Part shown: piece by piece, positions 1 to 6,907 of the stretch | How positions within the stretch are numbered: the first letter of the stretch is position 1 | Layout of the letters: each line of letters starts with the position of its first letter | From: Alphaproteobacteria bacterium | GTDB lineage: Bacteria; Pseudomonadota; Alphaproteobacteria; RF32; CAG-239 | Reading direction: 5' to 3' | NCBI GenBank assembly: GCA_017452115.1 | Contig: JAFTNB010000146.1 | Location: forward strand, 1 to 7,835 | Length of the DNA stretch: 7,835 bases | The notes under the pieces: generated by a model | The model's database searches: none | The model's input: only the letters and a program-made list of their open reading frames with translations | What the model was told of the DNA's origin: nothing | Made by a program: the position numbers and the translations under genes

Positions 1-38
1 ATCAGAATGTATCACTTTGTTTAACATTTGGAGGATTT

Positions 39-1358
39 TCACATTTCATCCAGTTTACTGTTATTCAAAACATTTTCTATCATATAGAGTGGGATATTGT
101 ACAAACCGTTATTAACCTCAAAACCGGCCAACGATGTGCGAATGGAAACTTGAGGTTGATATTTCTGCCTGTATGAAGCCAAACTTTTCGCTTTAAGATT
201 AACACTTGCCTTCACTTCAACAGGAATTACTAAATTTGCTTTTTGAACAATAAAGTCTATTTCGGCCTGTCCGACATCTGTTCCCCAATAATTTATTGGC
301 AGCTCATCATTGGTTTTGAGCTCTTGTAAAACATACTGCTCGGTCAAAGCTCCTTTAAATTCCTCAAAAATCTTATCTCCTTCTATAATAACCTTCGCAT
401 CAAGCATTGCTTTAGCACAAAGTAAACCTGTGTCCAACATGTACAGTTTGAAGGACGAATTGTCTTCATAACCGGAAATCGGCAGATCTGGTTTTGTGAT
501 TTTCTTAATTTTATAAACTAATCCGGTTAAATCCAACCAATCTACGGCTGCTTCATATTCTCTCGCTCTTGCTCCTTTTTGAACGTCTTTATAGGTGAAT
601 TTTTGATTTTCCTTTGCAAGTTGAGTTGGCAAAGAATTCCACACAGCTGTTATTTTTGCCACATTTGAGCTTTCGGTATATTTTGAAAAATCCTCGGTAT
701 AACCGGTTAAAATAGCATTTTGAATCCGTCTTACTTCCATCATATCTTTATTGGCTGCAAAAGATTTAACGGCTTCCGGCATACCGCCGACAAACATATA
801 CTGTTTCAAAAGATTGGTACATTTGTCTTGAAAATTTTTAAGAACATCCCAATTATTGTTATAAATCAATTCAGATAGTTGACTCTCACCGAGAGCATCT
901 AAAAATTCACAAAAGCTCAAAGGATATAAATTTAAGAAATCCACTTGCCCGACCGGAAAGGAAAACTGTTTTTTCCGAACAGCCACACCCAACAAACTTC
1001 CCGCAGCAATCACATGATAATCCGGAGCATTTTCTTTGAAAAACTTTAAAGCATTCAAGGCTCTTTCGCATTCTTGAATCTCATCTAAAACAATCAATGT
1101 ATCATTTGGCTTAATTTGAACTTTGGTTAAAACACTCAAACCCAATAAAATATCATCTAAATTATAATTTCCCTCAAATATATTTTTAGCATCAGGAGTA
1201 TCTACAAAGCTGACATATGCAAAATTTTTATAAAATTCTTTTGCAAAAGCTTTCATCAGCCAAGTTTTACCAACTTGCCTTGCACCCCTGATAACCAAAG
1301 GTTTGCGAGTTTTGCTTTCTTTCCACGTTTTTAATTTCTCAAATGCGTATCTTTTCAT
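39..1358 (-). CDS. AAA+ ATPase of the DUF4143 family
   Basis: A 439-residue cytoplasmic P-loop ATPase with an N-terminal AAA domain and a C-terminal DUF4143 domain. Visible motifs are Walker A GARQVGKT at residues 25-32, Walker B LIVLDE at 88-93, a sensor-like AAGSLLG at 118-124, and GGMPEAV at 191-197, which is characteristic of the family. The C-terminus has a PD-(D/E)xK-like signature: EIDFIV at 366-371 (D368) followed by PVEVK at 379-383 (E381, K383). Length and domain order are normal, so the gene looks intact. The ATG is preceded by AAGGGG at 8 bases and by a good promoter. Such ATPases are abundant in accessory regions of gut and host-associated bacteria, but their biological role is poorly known. 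A nuclease or defence role is inference. It is a separate transcription unit from the genes to its right. The family call is secure; the function is not. Confidence 0.93.
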   Translation of the reverse strand: MKRYAFEKLKTWKESKTRKPLVIRGARQVGKTWLMKAFAKEFYKNFAYVSFVDTPDAKNIFEGNYNLDDILLGLSVLTKVQIKPNDTLIVLDEIQECERALNALKFFKENAPDYHVIAAGSLLGVAVRKKQFSFPVGQVDFLNLYPLSFCEFLDALGESQLSELIYNNNWDVLKNFQDKCTNLLKQYMFVGGMPEAVKSFAANKDMMEVRRIQNAILTGYTEDFSKYTESSNVAKITAVWNSLPTQLAKENQKFTYKDVQKGARAREYEAAVDWLDLTGLVYKIKKITKPDLPISGYEDNSSFKLYMLDTGLLCAKAMLDAKVIIEGDKIFEEFKGALTEQYVLQELKTNDELPINYWGTDVGQAEIDFIVQKANLVIPVEVKASVNLKAKSLASYRQKYQPQVSIRTSLAGFEVNNGLYNIPLYMIENVLNNSKLDEM

Positions 1359-1363
1359 TTATA

Positions 1364-1524
1364 ATCCCCTTATTCTAAAGGAAATATAACTCAAAAATCA
1401 CATTTTTTCAAGGAAAATTTATAAAAACATCACATTTTTCAAAGGAAAAATTGAAAATAAATCACAAAATCAAAATGAATAACTGCGCAAAAATCACATT
1501 TTTCGAAGGAAAGATTATTTTACA
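1364..1524. repeat. Tandem array of dyad-containing repeats with a 32-base period
   Basis: The plus-strand core ATCACATTTTTCAAAGGAA begins at 1397, 1429 and 1493. A decayed copy (ATCACAAAATCAAAATGAA) begins at 1461, so successive starts are exactly 32 bases apart. A partial copy begins at 1364 (ATCCCCTTATTCTAAAGGAA) and overlaps the ribosome binding site and -10 region of the ATPase gene. About 21 bases of each unit are conserved and the other 11 vary. The 1429 unit contains a perfect dyad, ATTTTTC-AAAG-GAAAAAT; the 1493 unit has the same dyad with one mismatch. Thirty-two bases is close to three helical turns, so all sites would face the same side of the DNA. The array looks like a phased operator for the downstream gene. 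It accounts for most of the 1359-1581 gap. Confidence 0.75.
1383..1411 (-). promoter_or_regulatory. Sigma70-type promoter of the DUF4143 ATPase gene
   Basis: On the minus strand, TTGAAA (plus 1406-1411) and TATATT (plus 1383-1388) are separated by exactly 17 bases. Each matches 5 of 6 consensus positions. Transcription would start near 1376, leaving a leader of under 20 bases that contains the AAGGGG ribosome binding site. The -35 lies inside one unit of the 32-base repeat array and the -10 lies in the partial unit. Repeat-binding protein would therefore compete directly with RNA polymerase. Confidence 0.7.
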
Positions 1525-1533
1525 AGTAAAAAT
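1517..1533. repeat. Short AT-rich inverted repeat
   Basis: TTTTAC and GTAAAA are perfect arms separated by two bases (plus 1518-1531), and the flanking bases continue the symmetry. It lies between the end of the TrlF unit and the repeat array. All but one pair are A:T and the loop is very short, so it is weak as an RNA hairpin. It might be another protein site or a poor terminator. I see no better terminator for the upstream unit. Confidence 0.3.
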
Positions 1534-1581
1534 CTAACAAATAGTCCTAATGCCAAACTAAACAGATATTTTTAATTAGTA

Positions 1582-1977
1582 CTAAAGTCCTAAATTCTTG
1601 GATATAAAGCTTGTTAATAATGATTTTCCAATATCAATAGCAGTACCAACTGAAAATTCTTTAATCTTATGAATAATATTGTCATTTTTTAAAGCTTCTA
1701 GAAACTCTAATCCCTGAGCAGTTATCCGTAATTTTGCATAATTAGCTGGAACTGGTTTCCGATATTGCTGTCCTGTAAAGAAACAAACTCCTAATTCTGC
1801 TATAAGGTTTACATCTTTCGCTAAAAAGAAATGCCCCACAAACTTATCATTAAAAGGTTCACGTTCGCCTGTTTTTTCTTGAATTTGTTTAGCTAGACTA
1901 TCCAAGGACACACAGTAACTGTCATTTTCAGCAAGAGTTTGTAAAATTAACTTTATCAGTTCATAATCTTGTTTCAT
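1582..1977 (-). CDS. DUF2513-like small protein, probable winged-helix fold
   Basis: A 131-residue protein and the last gene of the TrlF unit. The first 100 residues resemble DUF2513 proteins: an N-terminal helix (DYELIKLILQTLAEND, residues 4-19), a middle section ending in HFFLAKDVNLIAELGV (49-64), then RITAQGLEFLEALKND (84-99), matching the family's LT-x-x-G-x-x-FL-x-x-I-x-x-D pattern. That architecture usually reads as a winged helix. The family has no firm function and is common in phage and accessory regions. After residue 107 comes a hydrophobic, weakly charged tail (TAIDIGKSLLTSFISKNLGL). The ATG shares one base with the stop of the DUF2130 gene (TAATG), so translation is probably coupled. 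Only a weak AGAGAA precedes the start, in keeping with reinitiation. It could be a regulator, an adaptor or a small effector. The gene call is sound; the family call is moderate. Confidence 0.75.
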   Translation of the reverse strand: MKQDYELIKLILQTLAENDSYCVSLDSLAKQIQEKTGEREPFNDKFVGHFFLAKDVNLIAELGVCFFTGQQYRKPVPANYAKLRITAQGLEFLEALKNDNIIHKIKEFSVGTAIDIGKSLLTSFISKNLGL

Positions 1978-3269
1978 TACTTATTCTCTAATTCTGCAAA
2001 TTTTTGTGCCATTGTCGGATTATTTTTTGTTAAACGCTTAACGGTCAAATCCTGAGCTTTATTATTGGCCAAACGCAAATTATTTTCTGAAGACATTAAG
2101 GCGTCTTTTGTTTTTTGTAAATGATCAATAGTCTTATCAATCTCTTCTATTGCTTTACGGAACTTGTCGCTGGCTAGTTGGTAGTTGCGTCCGAATTTAT
2201 CTTTAAAGTCATTCATTTCTGCTTCAAAGTTAGAAATATCAACGTTTTGGTTCTTATATTCTGCCAGTTGCTTTCTGTATTGAATAGAATTAAGGGCTGC
2301 ATTTCGTAAAACTGTAATCATTGAAATAAAAAATTGCGGACGAATAACATACATCTTAGGATATTTGTAGGAAACATCTACAATACCGCAATTATACAAT
2401 TCGTTATCAGCCTCCAAGAGAGAAACCAAAACAGCATATTCGCAACCTTTTTCTTGACGGTCTTTGTCAAGTTCTTTTAAAAAGTCTTCATTCTTATGTT
2501 TTGTTGCCGTCGTATCCATCTCGTTTTTCATTTCAAACATAATAGAGATGAATTCAACTCCGTCTTCTGTTGATTCACGATAGATGTAATCGCCTTTACT
2601 ACCGGTTTTGGCATCATTATCCTTTTCAAAATAAGCATTTTGAAAACCGGTTGCCCGTAATTTATTAAATTCTATCTCGCAGTGCTGTTCCAAAGTTTCA
2701 CCGACCATCTTCGTAGACATTTTGGTTTTAAGGTCTTTATAGAATTCAATCTGCGTATCTTTTTCTTTGAGTTGTAGTTTGTAATTGTCTTTTAAGTTTT
2801 GTTCTTTGACCAGGGTATCTTTCTCAGCTTCTTGTAATTTGATATTTAATTCCGCAATTTTCTTATCACGAGCGGTGATTTCATCATTTTTAGAGGTTAC
2901 GGCCTCAGTTACCGCAAGTTGCTTATCTTTATCATTAGCTGAGATTTGCGCCTTTAACTTTTCGATTTCTTGCTGTAAGCCGGAGATGCTTTGAGCCTTT
3001 TCTAAATCCTTATCTTTTCTGAGAGAAACAAGCTGAGCTTTAAGGGTAGAAATTTCCTGATTAAGTGAAGCTACGGATTGCGCTTTATCCATCTCCGCTT
3101 TGCTTTCTGCCAGTTTTAGCTCACTTTGCTTTTCTTTTTCTATATGCGCCAAATGCTCATGAATAGCTTTGTGAAATTCATTATCGCGAACCTGCGCAAC
3201 AATCGCCGCGTATCCAGACTCATCGACCGTAAACACTTCTCCGCATTTTGGACATTTTATTTCGGGCAT
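1977..3269 (-). CDS. DUF2130 coiled-coil protein, candidate PD-(D/E)xK nuclease
   Basis: A 430-residue soluble protein of the DUF2130 family. It opens with one CxxC pair ([10 protein letters not shown], residues 4-13), then a charged coiled coil over about residues 30-180, then the conserved DUF2130 domain (about 185-335), then a second helical stretch (about 335-400). In the conserved domain, GETLE (190-194), KGDYIY (225-230, D227) and FEMK (245-248, E246 and K248) form a helix-E / D / ExK arrangement like PD-(D/E)xK nucleases. The remaining family signature is [12 protein letters not shown] (275-286) and [16 protein letters not shown] (299-314). The coiled coil contains two tandem 29-residue repeats at 62-119. 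Its ribosome binding site GGAGAG is encoded by the last codons of the TrlF gene, and the gap is 3 bases. Nuclease activity is my inference. The family's biological role is not established to my knowledge. Confidence 0.93.
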   Translation of the reverse strand: MPEIKCPKCGEVFTVDESGYAAIVAQVRDNEFHKAIHEHLAHIEKEKQSELKLAESKAEMDKAQSVASLNQEISTLKAQLVSLRKDKDLEKAQSISGLQQEIEKLKAQISANDKDKQLAVTEAVTSKNDEITARDKKIAELNIKLQEAEKDTLVKEQNLKDNYKLQLKEKDTQIEFYKDLKTKMSTKMVGETLEQHCEIEFNKLRATGFQNAYFEKDNDAKTGSKGDYIYRESTEDGVEFISIMFEMKNEMDTTATKHKNEDFLKELDKDRQEKGCEYAVLVSLLEADNELYNCGIVDVSYKYPKMYVIRPQFFISMITVLRNAALNSIQYRKQLAEYKNQNVDISNFEAEMNDFKDKFGRNYQLASDKFRKAIEEIDKTIDHLQKTKDALMSSENNLRLANNKAQDLTVKRLTKNNPTMAQKFAELENK

Positions 3270-3272
3270 TTG

Positions 3273-6215
3273 TTACTCTCCTATAATTTCGTATTTATGA
3301 TTTCGTATGTTAAAAGAATTTCTGGTTCCTTCCAAAACATTTATAACATCTGTTATAATATTGCTTTCCAATGATCCGCTTTCAAAAGAAAATGCATTAT
3401 TATTTTTCTTATCAATTTTTACTCTTATAACTTGTTCAGCATCAGAAACTACTGCAAGATTTGAATTGTGTGTTATTATAATAACCTGCCTTCTTTTTTT
3501 TGCCTCTTTTATAAATGGAACAAGAATTTTTGCAACACTTTCATTGTCTAAATTATCTTCTGGTTGATCTAATATCAGAGGAATATCTCTAGCATCTAAA
3601 AGTAAATAAAAGACCAGAAGTAAGCTGCCTCTTTCTCCAGGAGAAAGCTCATATAATGGCTTGTTAAATAACCTCAAAGAATATCTCGCATCTAAAAATT
3701 TCAGACTATATAATTCTTCACAAAATATATCAAACATATCCTTTTTAAACATATTATGATAAAGTTTGTGTCCATTTTTCTCTTCAAAATCATCAAACTC
3801 ATATTGAATACTATTAAGTAAAGTTAAGACTCCCTCCCAATTATCAACAGATGCATTCTCAACAAGCTCTTTAATTTTTCTATAACCTTCATCACCCTTA
3901 AATGGACCATTTATATTATTTGCAATATATTCAACAAATTTTTTTGCAAATGTACTTTGAATAAAAATACCACTTTCTATGCTAACATTATAGTTATCCA
4001 TATTTTTTTCATACTTACTAATGAAGTTCTCAATTTCCTTTTTGAAGTTAGTATATATATCAACTTCTTTTACTAAACACTCGAACACTTTTTTAGTAAT
4101 TTGTAGACGTTCGTTTCGTTTGACTTTTATTTCTTCAATTAACTTAGAGTTTGTTTGATTTCCTACATATTCTAACTCTTTATCTAAACAGGCCTTTCTT
4201 TCTTCTAAATTTTTATTCTTTTCATCCCATTCTTTCTTATTTCTTAAATATGTTTGATATAGCGTTAATTTTCCAAAATTTTCTTTATTGAATTTCTCTA
4301 TTTTTTCTTTAAGAGCCTTTTGTTTAATAATCAATTCTCCGCATTTTTGAGGATCATCATCAATCCTTATTTGTTTTTCTGTATTTTCTATTTTATTTAG
4401 CACTTCTGTTATTTTATTATCTAAACATGCCAAATTAAAACTATATGTGAAAACAGAAAATATATCCAAATCATATTTAACCAATTTCCCTTTAAAATCA
4501 TTAAAAAATTCCTGTGCAGATATATCAAAAGCCTTTATTGCGGTTTTCAAATTTTCCAATTCTGAAAGAATTATTTTTTCTTTATTTCTTTCATCTTTAA
4601 ATTTATTAATTAGCTCTTCATTTTCTTCACATTGTTTTTGTAATTCAGTATATAAAGGGTTAGAAACTTCTTGAGGAGCTTCTACTACATCTGGTTTTAT
4701 TTTATTATGCTCATCAATTTCTTTTAATAAATTATTCAAAGATTTCTGTTTTTCATCTTTATAATTTATATCTCTTTTTTGTTCTAACAGCTTTATTTCT
4801 TGATTTACGTCTTTTATTTTCAAAAATAATTCTTTTTTCTGTTCTTCTATGGGTTTTTTCTTATATTTTTCTAACTCTTGAAAATTTGCAAGACCTAATT
4901 TATCTTCTGGTTTCATTCGAGAAAAGACAACATTATTAATTTCTGATACAAATTCTTCATCACTATCATTACAATACTTTTCAAAACTCCTTTGTGGAAC
5001 AAAATGTACTTTTTCTTCTGCATTGGGATCAGCATGATCATTTAAATTTTTTGAATTTTTCACCGAATTAGCTAACCAATTCAAATTTGCCTTAAAATGG
5101 CTAGCTAAATTTTTTGATCTAAATTTTTTACCTTCCAAGAAGACAAAATCTGATTCATTTTTACTATTACATAATAAAGCAGTGATTTCTGCGATTGCAG
5201 TTTTACCACTTCCTTTATTTCCAATAATAGCTGTCATCTCAGGATTAAATTTTATATTTACATCTTTAAACCAAACTCCATTAGCTTCATTATATCCATT
5301 TTCTTGGGTGATATGTAATGAATCTAAGATTTTGGTTTTATTCTTATGAATTCTATCTAGTGCAGGAGGAATATCTCCTATAAAAACTCTTTCAGGCTCT
5401 AATATTGCTTGTCTTAAACCAACAAAACTAGGATCAGCTTTAATCCAACAGTATCGATTATTATCTGGTTTAAACATCTTTTCAAAGCAGTGTGCATCAC
5501 TTCCATGAATACAAGGTTTTAGACTGCGGTATTCTTTTATTACTGTTTCTTTCGGATCAACCCCTTTTCCCATAAAAAAAGAGACATCCTTAGGGTTTGA
5601 TGAAAATATTGCATCCGCAAAGTAATAAAAATCTTTTCTCTGTTCTAAGAAACCGCTATCTTTTAATCCTGACACGCCATCATAATTAGAATTTGCCACT
5701 GCAACAATACTATTATCCTTTAGCCACTTTTCCTCTTTATACCAATTTTTGAATGTAGTTATTGAGATCTTAAATAAATTTACACCTTCTCCTAAATCCC
5801 CATTTCCTAACTTTGTCAGATGGCTATTTGTGCAGTAATATTTTTGACCTCTAAAATCCTCATATAAATGAGATAATGCTTCTTCAATTTTTTCGATATG
5901 TTCCTCGGTATCTGGATTTATCAATAGATGTAAATTTATCCCTTTTCCATCTTTTGTTTCAGGGGTTATTCTAAATTCCAAGTTAGGTAAGATATATTTT
6001 TGGGAATCTATTTCACTTCGTCTACTGTATAATTTCTTATAATTATCTAATAACATATAATCTGTAATTCCGATGACATGTACAGAAGATTCATTTATAT
6101 TTTTTATGAATTCATCCCAATTATTATCTTGGTATTGATTATTTAATAAAGTTTCGGGAGTATGTACATGTAAATCCCATCTTCTCCATTCCGATCCTCT
6201 AGGGTATGTAACCAT
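3273..6215 (-). CDS. trlF: TrlF family protein: PHP phosphoesterase fused to SMC/ABC-like ATPase
   Basis: From the chosen start the protein has 980 residues. The N-terminal PHP domain shows WDLHVHTPE (metal ligands H16, H18), GITDY (49-53), LEFRI with E80, NLHLL with H96, and HGSDAH (237-242). A P-loop ATPase of SMC/Rad50/ABC type follows: Walker A GNKGSGKT (332-339), a long charged coiled coil (about 445-750), signature LSPGERG (857-863), Walker B PLILDQPEDNLD (879-890) and switch His916 in ITHNSNL. Split ATPase halves around a coiled coil suggest DNA or protein-end sensing. The PHP domain would hydrolyse a phosphoester, possibly nucleic acid. The frame is open to 6275, but I chose ATG 6213-6215 because GAGGA lies 5 bases upstream, the protein then begins just before the PHP motif, and a longer start would run through the promoter. 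The gene is very AT-rich and leads a three-gene unit. Defence is inferred from the architecture, by analogy with other ATPase-nuclease systems. Confidence 0.93.
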   Translation of the reverse strand: MVTYPRGSEWRRWDLHVHTPETLLNNQYQDNNWDEFIKNINESSVHVIGITDYMLLDNYKKLYSRRSEIDSQKYILPNLEFRITPETKDGKGINLHLLINPDTEEHIEKIEEALSHLYEDFRGQKYYCTNSHLTKLGNGDLGEGVNLFKISITTFKNWYKEEKWLKDNSIVAVANSNYDGVSGLKDSGFLEQRKDFYYFADAIFSSNPKDVSFFMGKGVDPKETVIKEYRSLKPCIHGSDAHCFEKMFKPDNNRYCWIKADPSFVGLRQAILEPERVFIGDIPPALDRIHKNKTKILDSLHITQENGYNEANGVWFKDVNIKFNPEMTAIIGNKGSGKTAIAEITALLCNSKNESDFVFLEGKKFRSKNLASHFKANLNWLANSVKNSKNLNDHADPNAEEKVHFVPQRSFEKYCNDSDEEFVSEINNVVFSRMKPEDKLGLANFQELEKYKKKPIEEQKKELFLKIKDVNQEIKLLEQKRDINYKDEKQKSLNNLLKEIDEHNKIKPDVVEAPQEVSNPLYTELQKQCEENEELINKFKDERNKEKIILSELENLKTAIKAFDISAQEFFNDFKGKLVKYDLDIFSVFTYSFNLACLDNKITEVLNKIENTEKQIRIDDDPQKCGELIIKQKALKEKIEKFNKENFGKLTLYQTYLRNKKEWDEKNKNLEERKACLDKELEYVGNQTNSKLIEEIKVKRNERLQITKKVFECLVKEVDIYTNFKKEIENFISKYEKNMDNYNVSIESGIFIQSTFAKKFVEYIANNINGPFKGDEGYRKIKELVENASVDNWEGVLTLLNSIQYEFDDFEEKNGHKLYHNMFKKDMFDIFCEELYSLKFLDARYSLRLFNKPLYELSPGERGSLLLVFYLLLDARDIPLILDQPEDNLDNESVAKILVPFIKEAKKRRQVIIITHNSNLAVVSDAEQVIRVKIDKKNNNAFSFESGSLESNIITDVINVLEGTRNSFNIRNHKYEIIGE

Positions 6216-6230
6216 CTTTGTCCTCTTTTT

Positions 6231-6253
6231 TATTATTGTATACAACAATAATA
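6231..6253. promoter_or_regulatory. Operator-like dyad overlapping the TrlF promoter
   Basis: Nine-base perfect arms TATTATTGT (6231-6239) and ACAATAATA (6245-6253) flank a 5-base centre. Nested within is the 10-base perfect palindrome TTGTATACAA (6236-6245). The right arm contains the -10 hexamer and the rest covers the likely transcription start. A dimeric repressor bound here would block the promoter. No obvious classical repressor gene is in the window; the DUF2513-like protein of the same unit is one untested candidate. Confidence 0.5.
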
Positions 6254-6275
6254 CTAGAGATAAATCACTATTCAA
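6248..6275 (-). promoter_or_regulatory. Probable promoter of the TrlF unit
   Basis: On the minus strand, TTGAAT (plus 6270-6275) and TATTAT (plus 6248-6253) are 16 bases apart, matching 4 of 6 and 5 of 6 consensus positions. The start of transcription would fall near 6241, about 25 bases before ATG 6215. The position between a terminator-like hairpin and the first gene of the unit supports the call. An alternative -10, TACAAT, nearer the gene lacks a good -35. Confidence 0.5.
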
Positions 6276-6277
6276 CT

Positions 6278-6306
6278 AAAAATGATTGGCCTCCACCAAT
6301 TTTTTT
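6278..6306. terminator. Weak bidirectional terminator-like hairpin
   Basis: Arms ATTGG (6285-6289) and CCAAT (6296-6300) enclose a 6-base loop. They are flanked by A5 on the left (6278-6282) and a T7 run on the right (6300-6306), so a U-tract follows the stem on both strands. It begins 18 bases past the recombinase stop codon and lies just upstream of the TrlF promoter. The stem is short, so termination efficiency is doubtful. Confidence 0.4.
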
Positions 6307-6323
6307 CATTTTCTTAATTCCCT

Positions 6324-6905
6324 CTACACCCTCACATTCTCCACAGCGTTCGCGAGCATCTGCGGATCGTAGTTAAAATAATGCTGTGTGGTGCTGATGT
6401 TCTTGTGATTAGCCAGTTTCTGCACAATGCAGATATTAACGCCAGAGTTTACTAGTTTTGATACAAACAAATGCCGGCCTAAGTGGCTTGCGCCTTGGAT
6501 GTTGAATTTTCGGTAGATGGAGCTGAATAAGCGACTGATGCTGACACGATTATAAGGCTTGTTTTGCTTCTGGCTCGTAAACAAATAGCTTTCACTGTTC
6601 AAATTCGCATTCTTACTCTGCAAATACTTCAAATATTCGCCAAATTCTTTCCTTATTTGCCCGTTGAGGTAATACGAGCATTTGTTCTTGCCCTTGTTCT
6701 TGTCATAGTCCAGACAAATAACATCTTTCACTTTCCAATCAGGCGTATATACATCTTTAACCTGCAAATAACAGAAGTTAATAGATCGCATGCCGTTGTG
6801 CGAACATAAAAACATCATCCGGATTTTCTTCGCGTGCTTCATTCCGCTTATATAAGTCAGAATGTCTCTCATTTTCTTGTCATCTACAAAAACACTGTTA
6901 ACCAT
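6324..6905 (-). CDS. Single-domain tyrosine recombinase (phage integrase family)
   Basis: A 193-residue site-specific recombinase that consists almost entirely of the catalytic domain. The catalytic set is complete: R40 in HNGMRSINF, a beta-hairpin lysine (K72 or K74 in KNKGKNK), H141-L-G-R144, H167 in LANHKNISTT, and nucleophile Y176 nine residues later in TTQHYF, the same spacing as in XerD-type enzymes. The usual N-terminal SAM-like core-binding domain is missing. The gene is nevertheless not visibly broken: AGGGGG sits 5 bases before the ATG, overlapping the end of the DUF1737 gene, and no recombinase fragment precedes it. Length and architecture recall FimB/FimE-type DNA invertases of about 200 residues, though a compact integrase is equally possible. 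It is the last gene of its unit and ends about 110 bases before the TrlF start codon. No substrate site could be identified by eye. Confidence 0.9.
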   Translation of the reverse strand: MVNSVFVDDKKMRDILTYISGMKHAKKIRMMFLCSHNGMRSINFCYLQVKDVYTPDWKVKDVICLDYDKNKGKNKCSYYLNGQIRKEFGEYLKYLQSKNANLNSESYLFTSQKQNKPYNRVSISRLFSSIYRKFNIQGASHLGRHLFVSKLVNSGVNICIVQKLANHKNISTTQHYFNYDPQMLANAVENVRV

Positions 6906-6907
6906 AT

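Noticed and set aside
11..50. ATCAC and TCACATTT near the left edge as further copies of the 32-base repeat
   Set aside because: Only 5 to 8 bases match, spacing does not fit the period, and part is the 3' end of the ATPase coding sequence.
1393..1500. TGTGA half-sites (minus strand) as CRP binding sites
   Set aside because: No copy has the partner TCACA at the required spacing, and the shared symmetry centre lies at AAAG between TTTTTC and GAAAA, not at a CRP-type centre.
1364..1524. The regularly spaced array as a CRISPR
   Set aside because: Only about 11 bases separate conserved blocks, the blocks vary, the sequence is low-complexity AT-rich, and there are no cas genes nearby. It fits an operator array.
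1526..1600. Repeated TTAGGACT (minus strand, at 1586-1593 and 1543-1550) and a short open frame reading ALGLFVRFLLVK as a lost C-terminus of the DUF2513-like protein
   Set aside because: The repeat is only 8 bases and coincides with the LGL codons before the stop; the frame has no start or ribosome binding site and is too short to tell from chance.
2785..2994. Plus-strand open frame opposite the DUF2130 gene; likewise those at 3126-3374, 3307-3567, 4447-4674, 6564-6809, 7237-7431 and 7487-7762
   Set aside because: Each lies opposite a recognisable protein domain, with no family motif of its own and composition typical of antisense frames.
6216..6275. Twenty-residue N-terminal extension of the TrlF protein (MNSDLSLVLLLYTIIKK...)
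   Set aside because: It looks like a short hydrophobic leader but would be read through the promoter and dyad, has no good ribosome binding site, and the internal ATG at 6215 has one.
6324..6905. Recombinase as housekeeping XerC or XerD, or as a frameshifted fragment
   Set aside because: It lacks the N-terminal domain of XerC/D; its own start and ribosome binding site are good and the adjoining upstream gene is an unrelated DUF1737 protein, so there is no sign of a broken N-terminal half.
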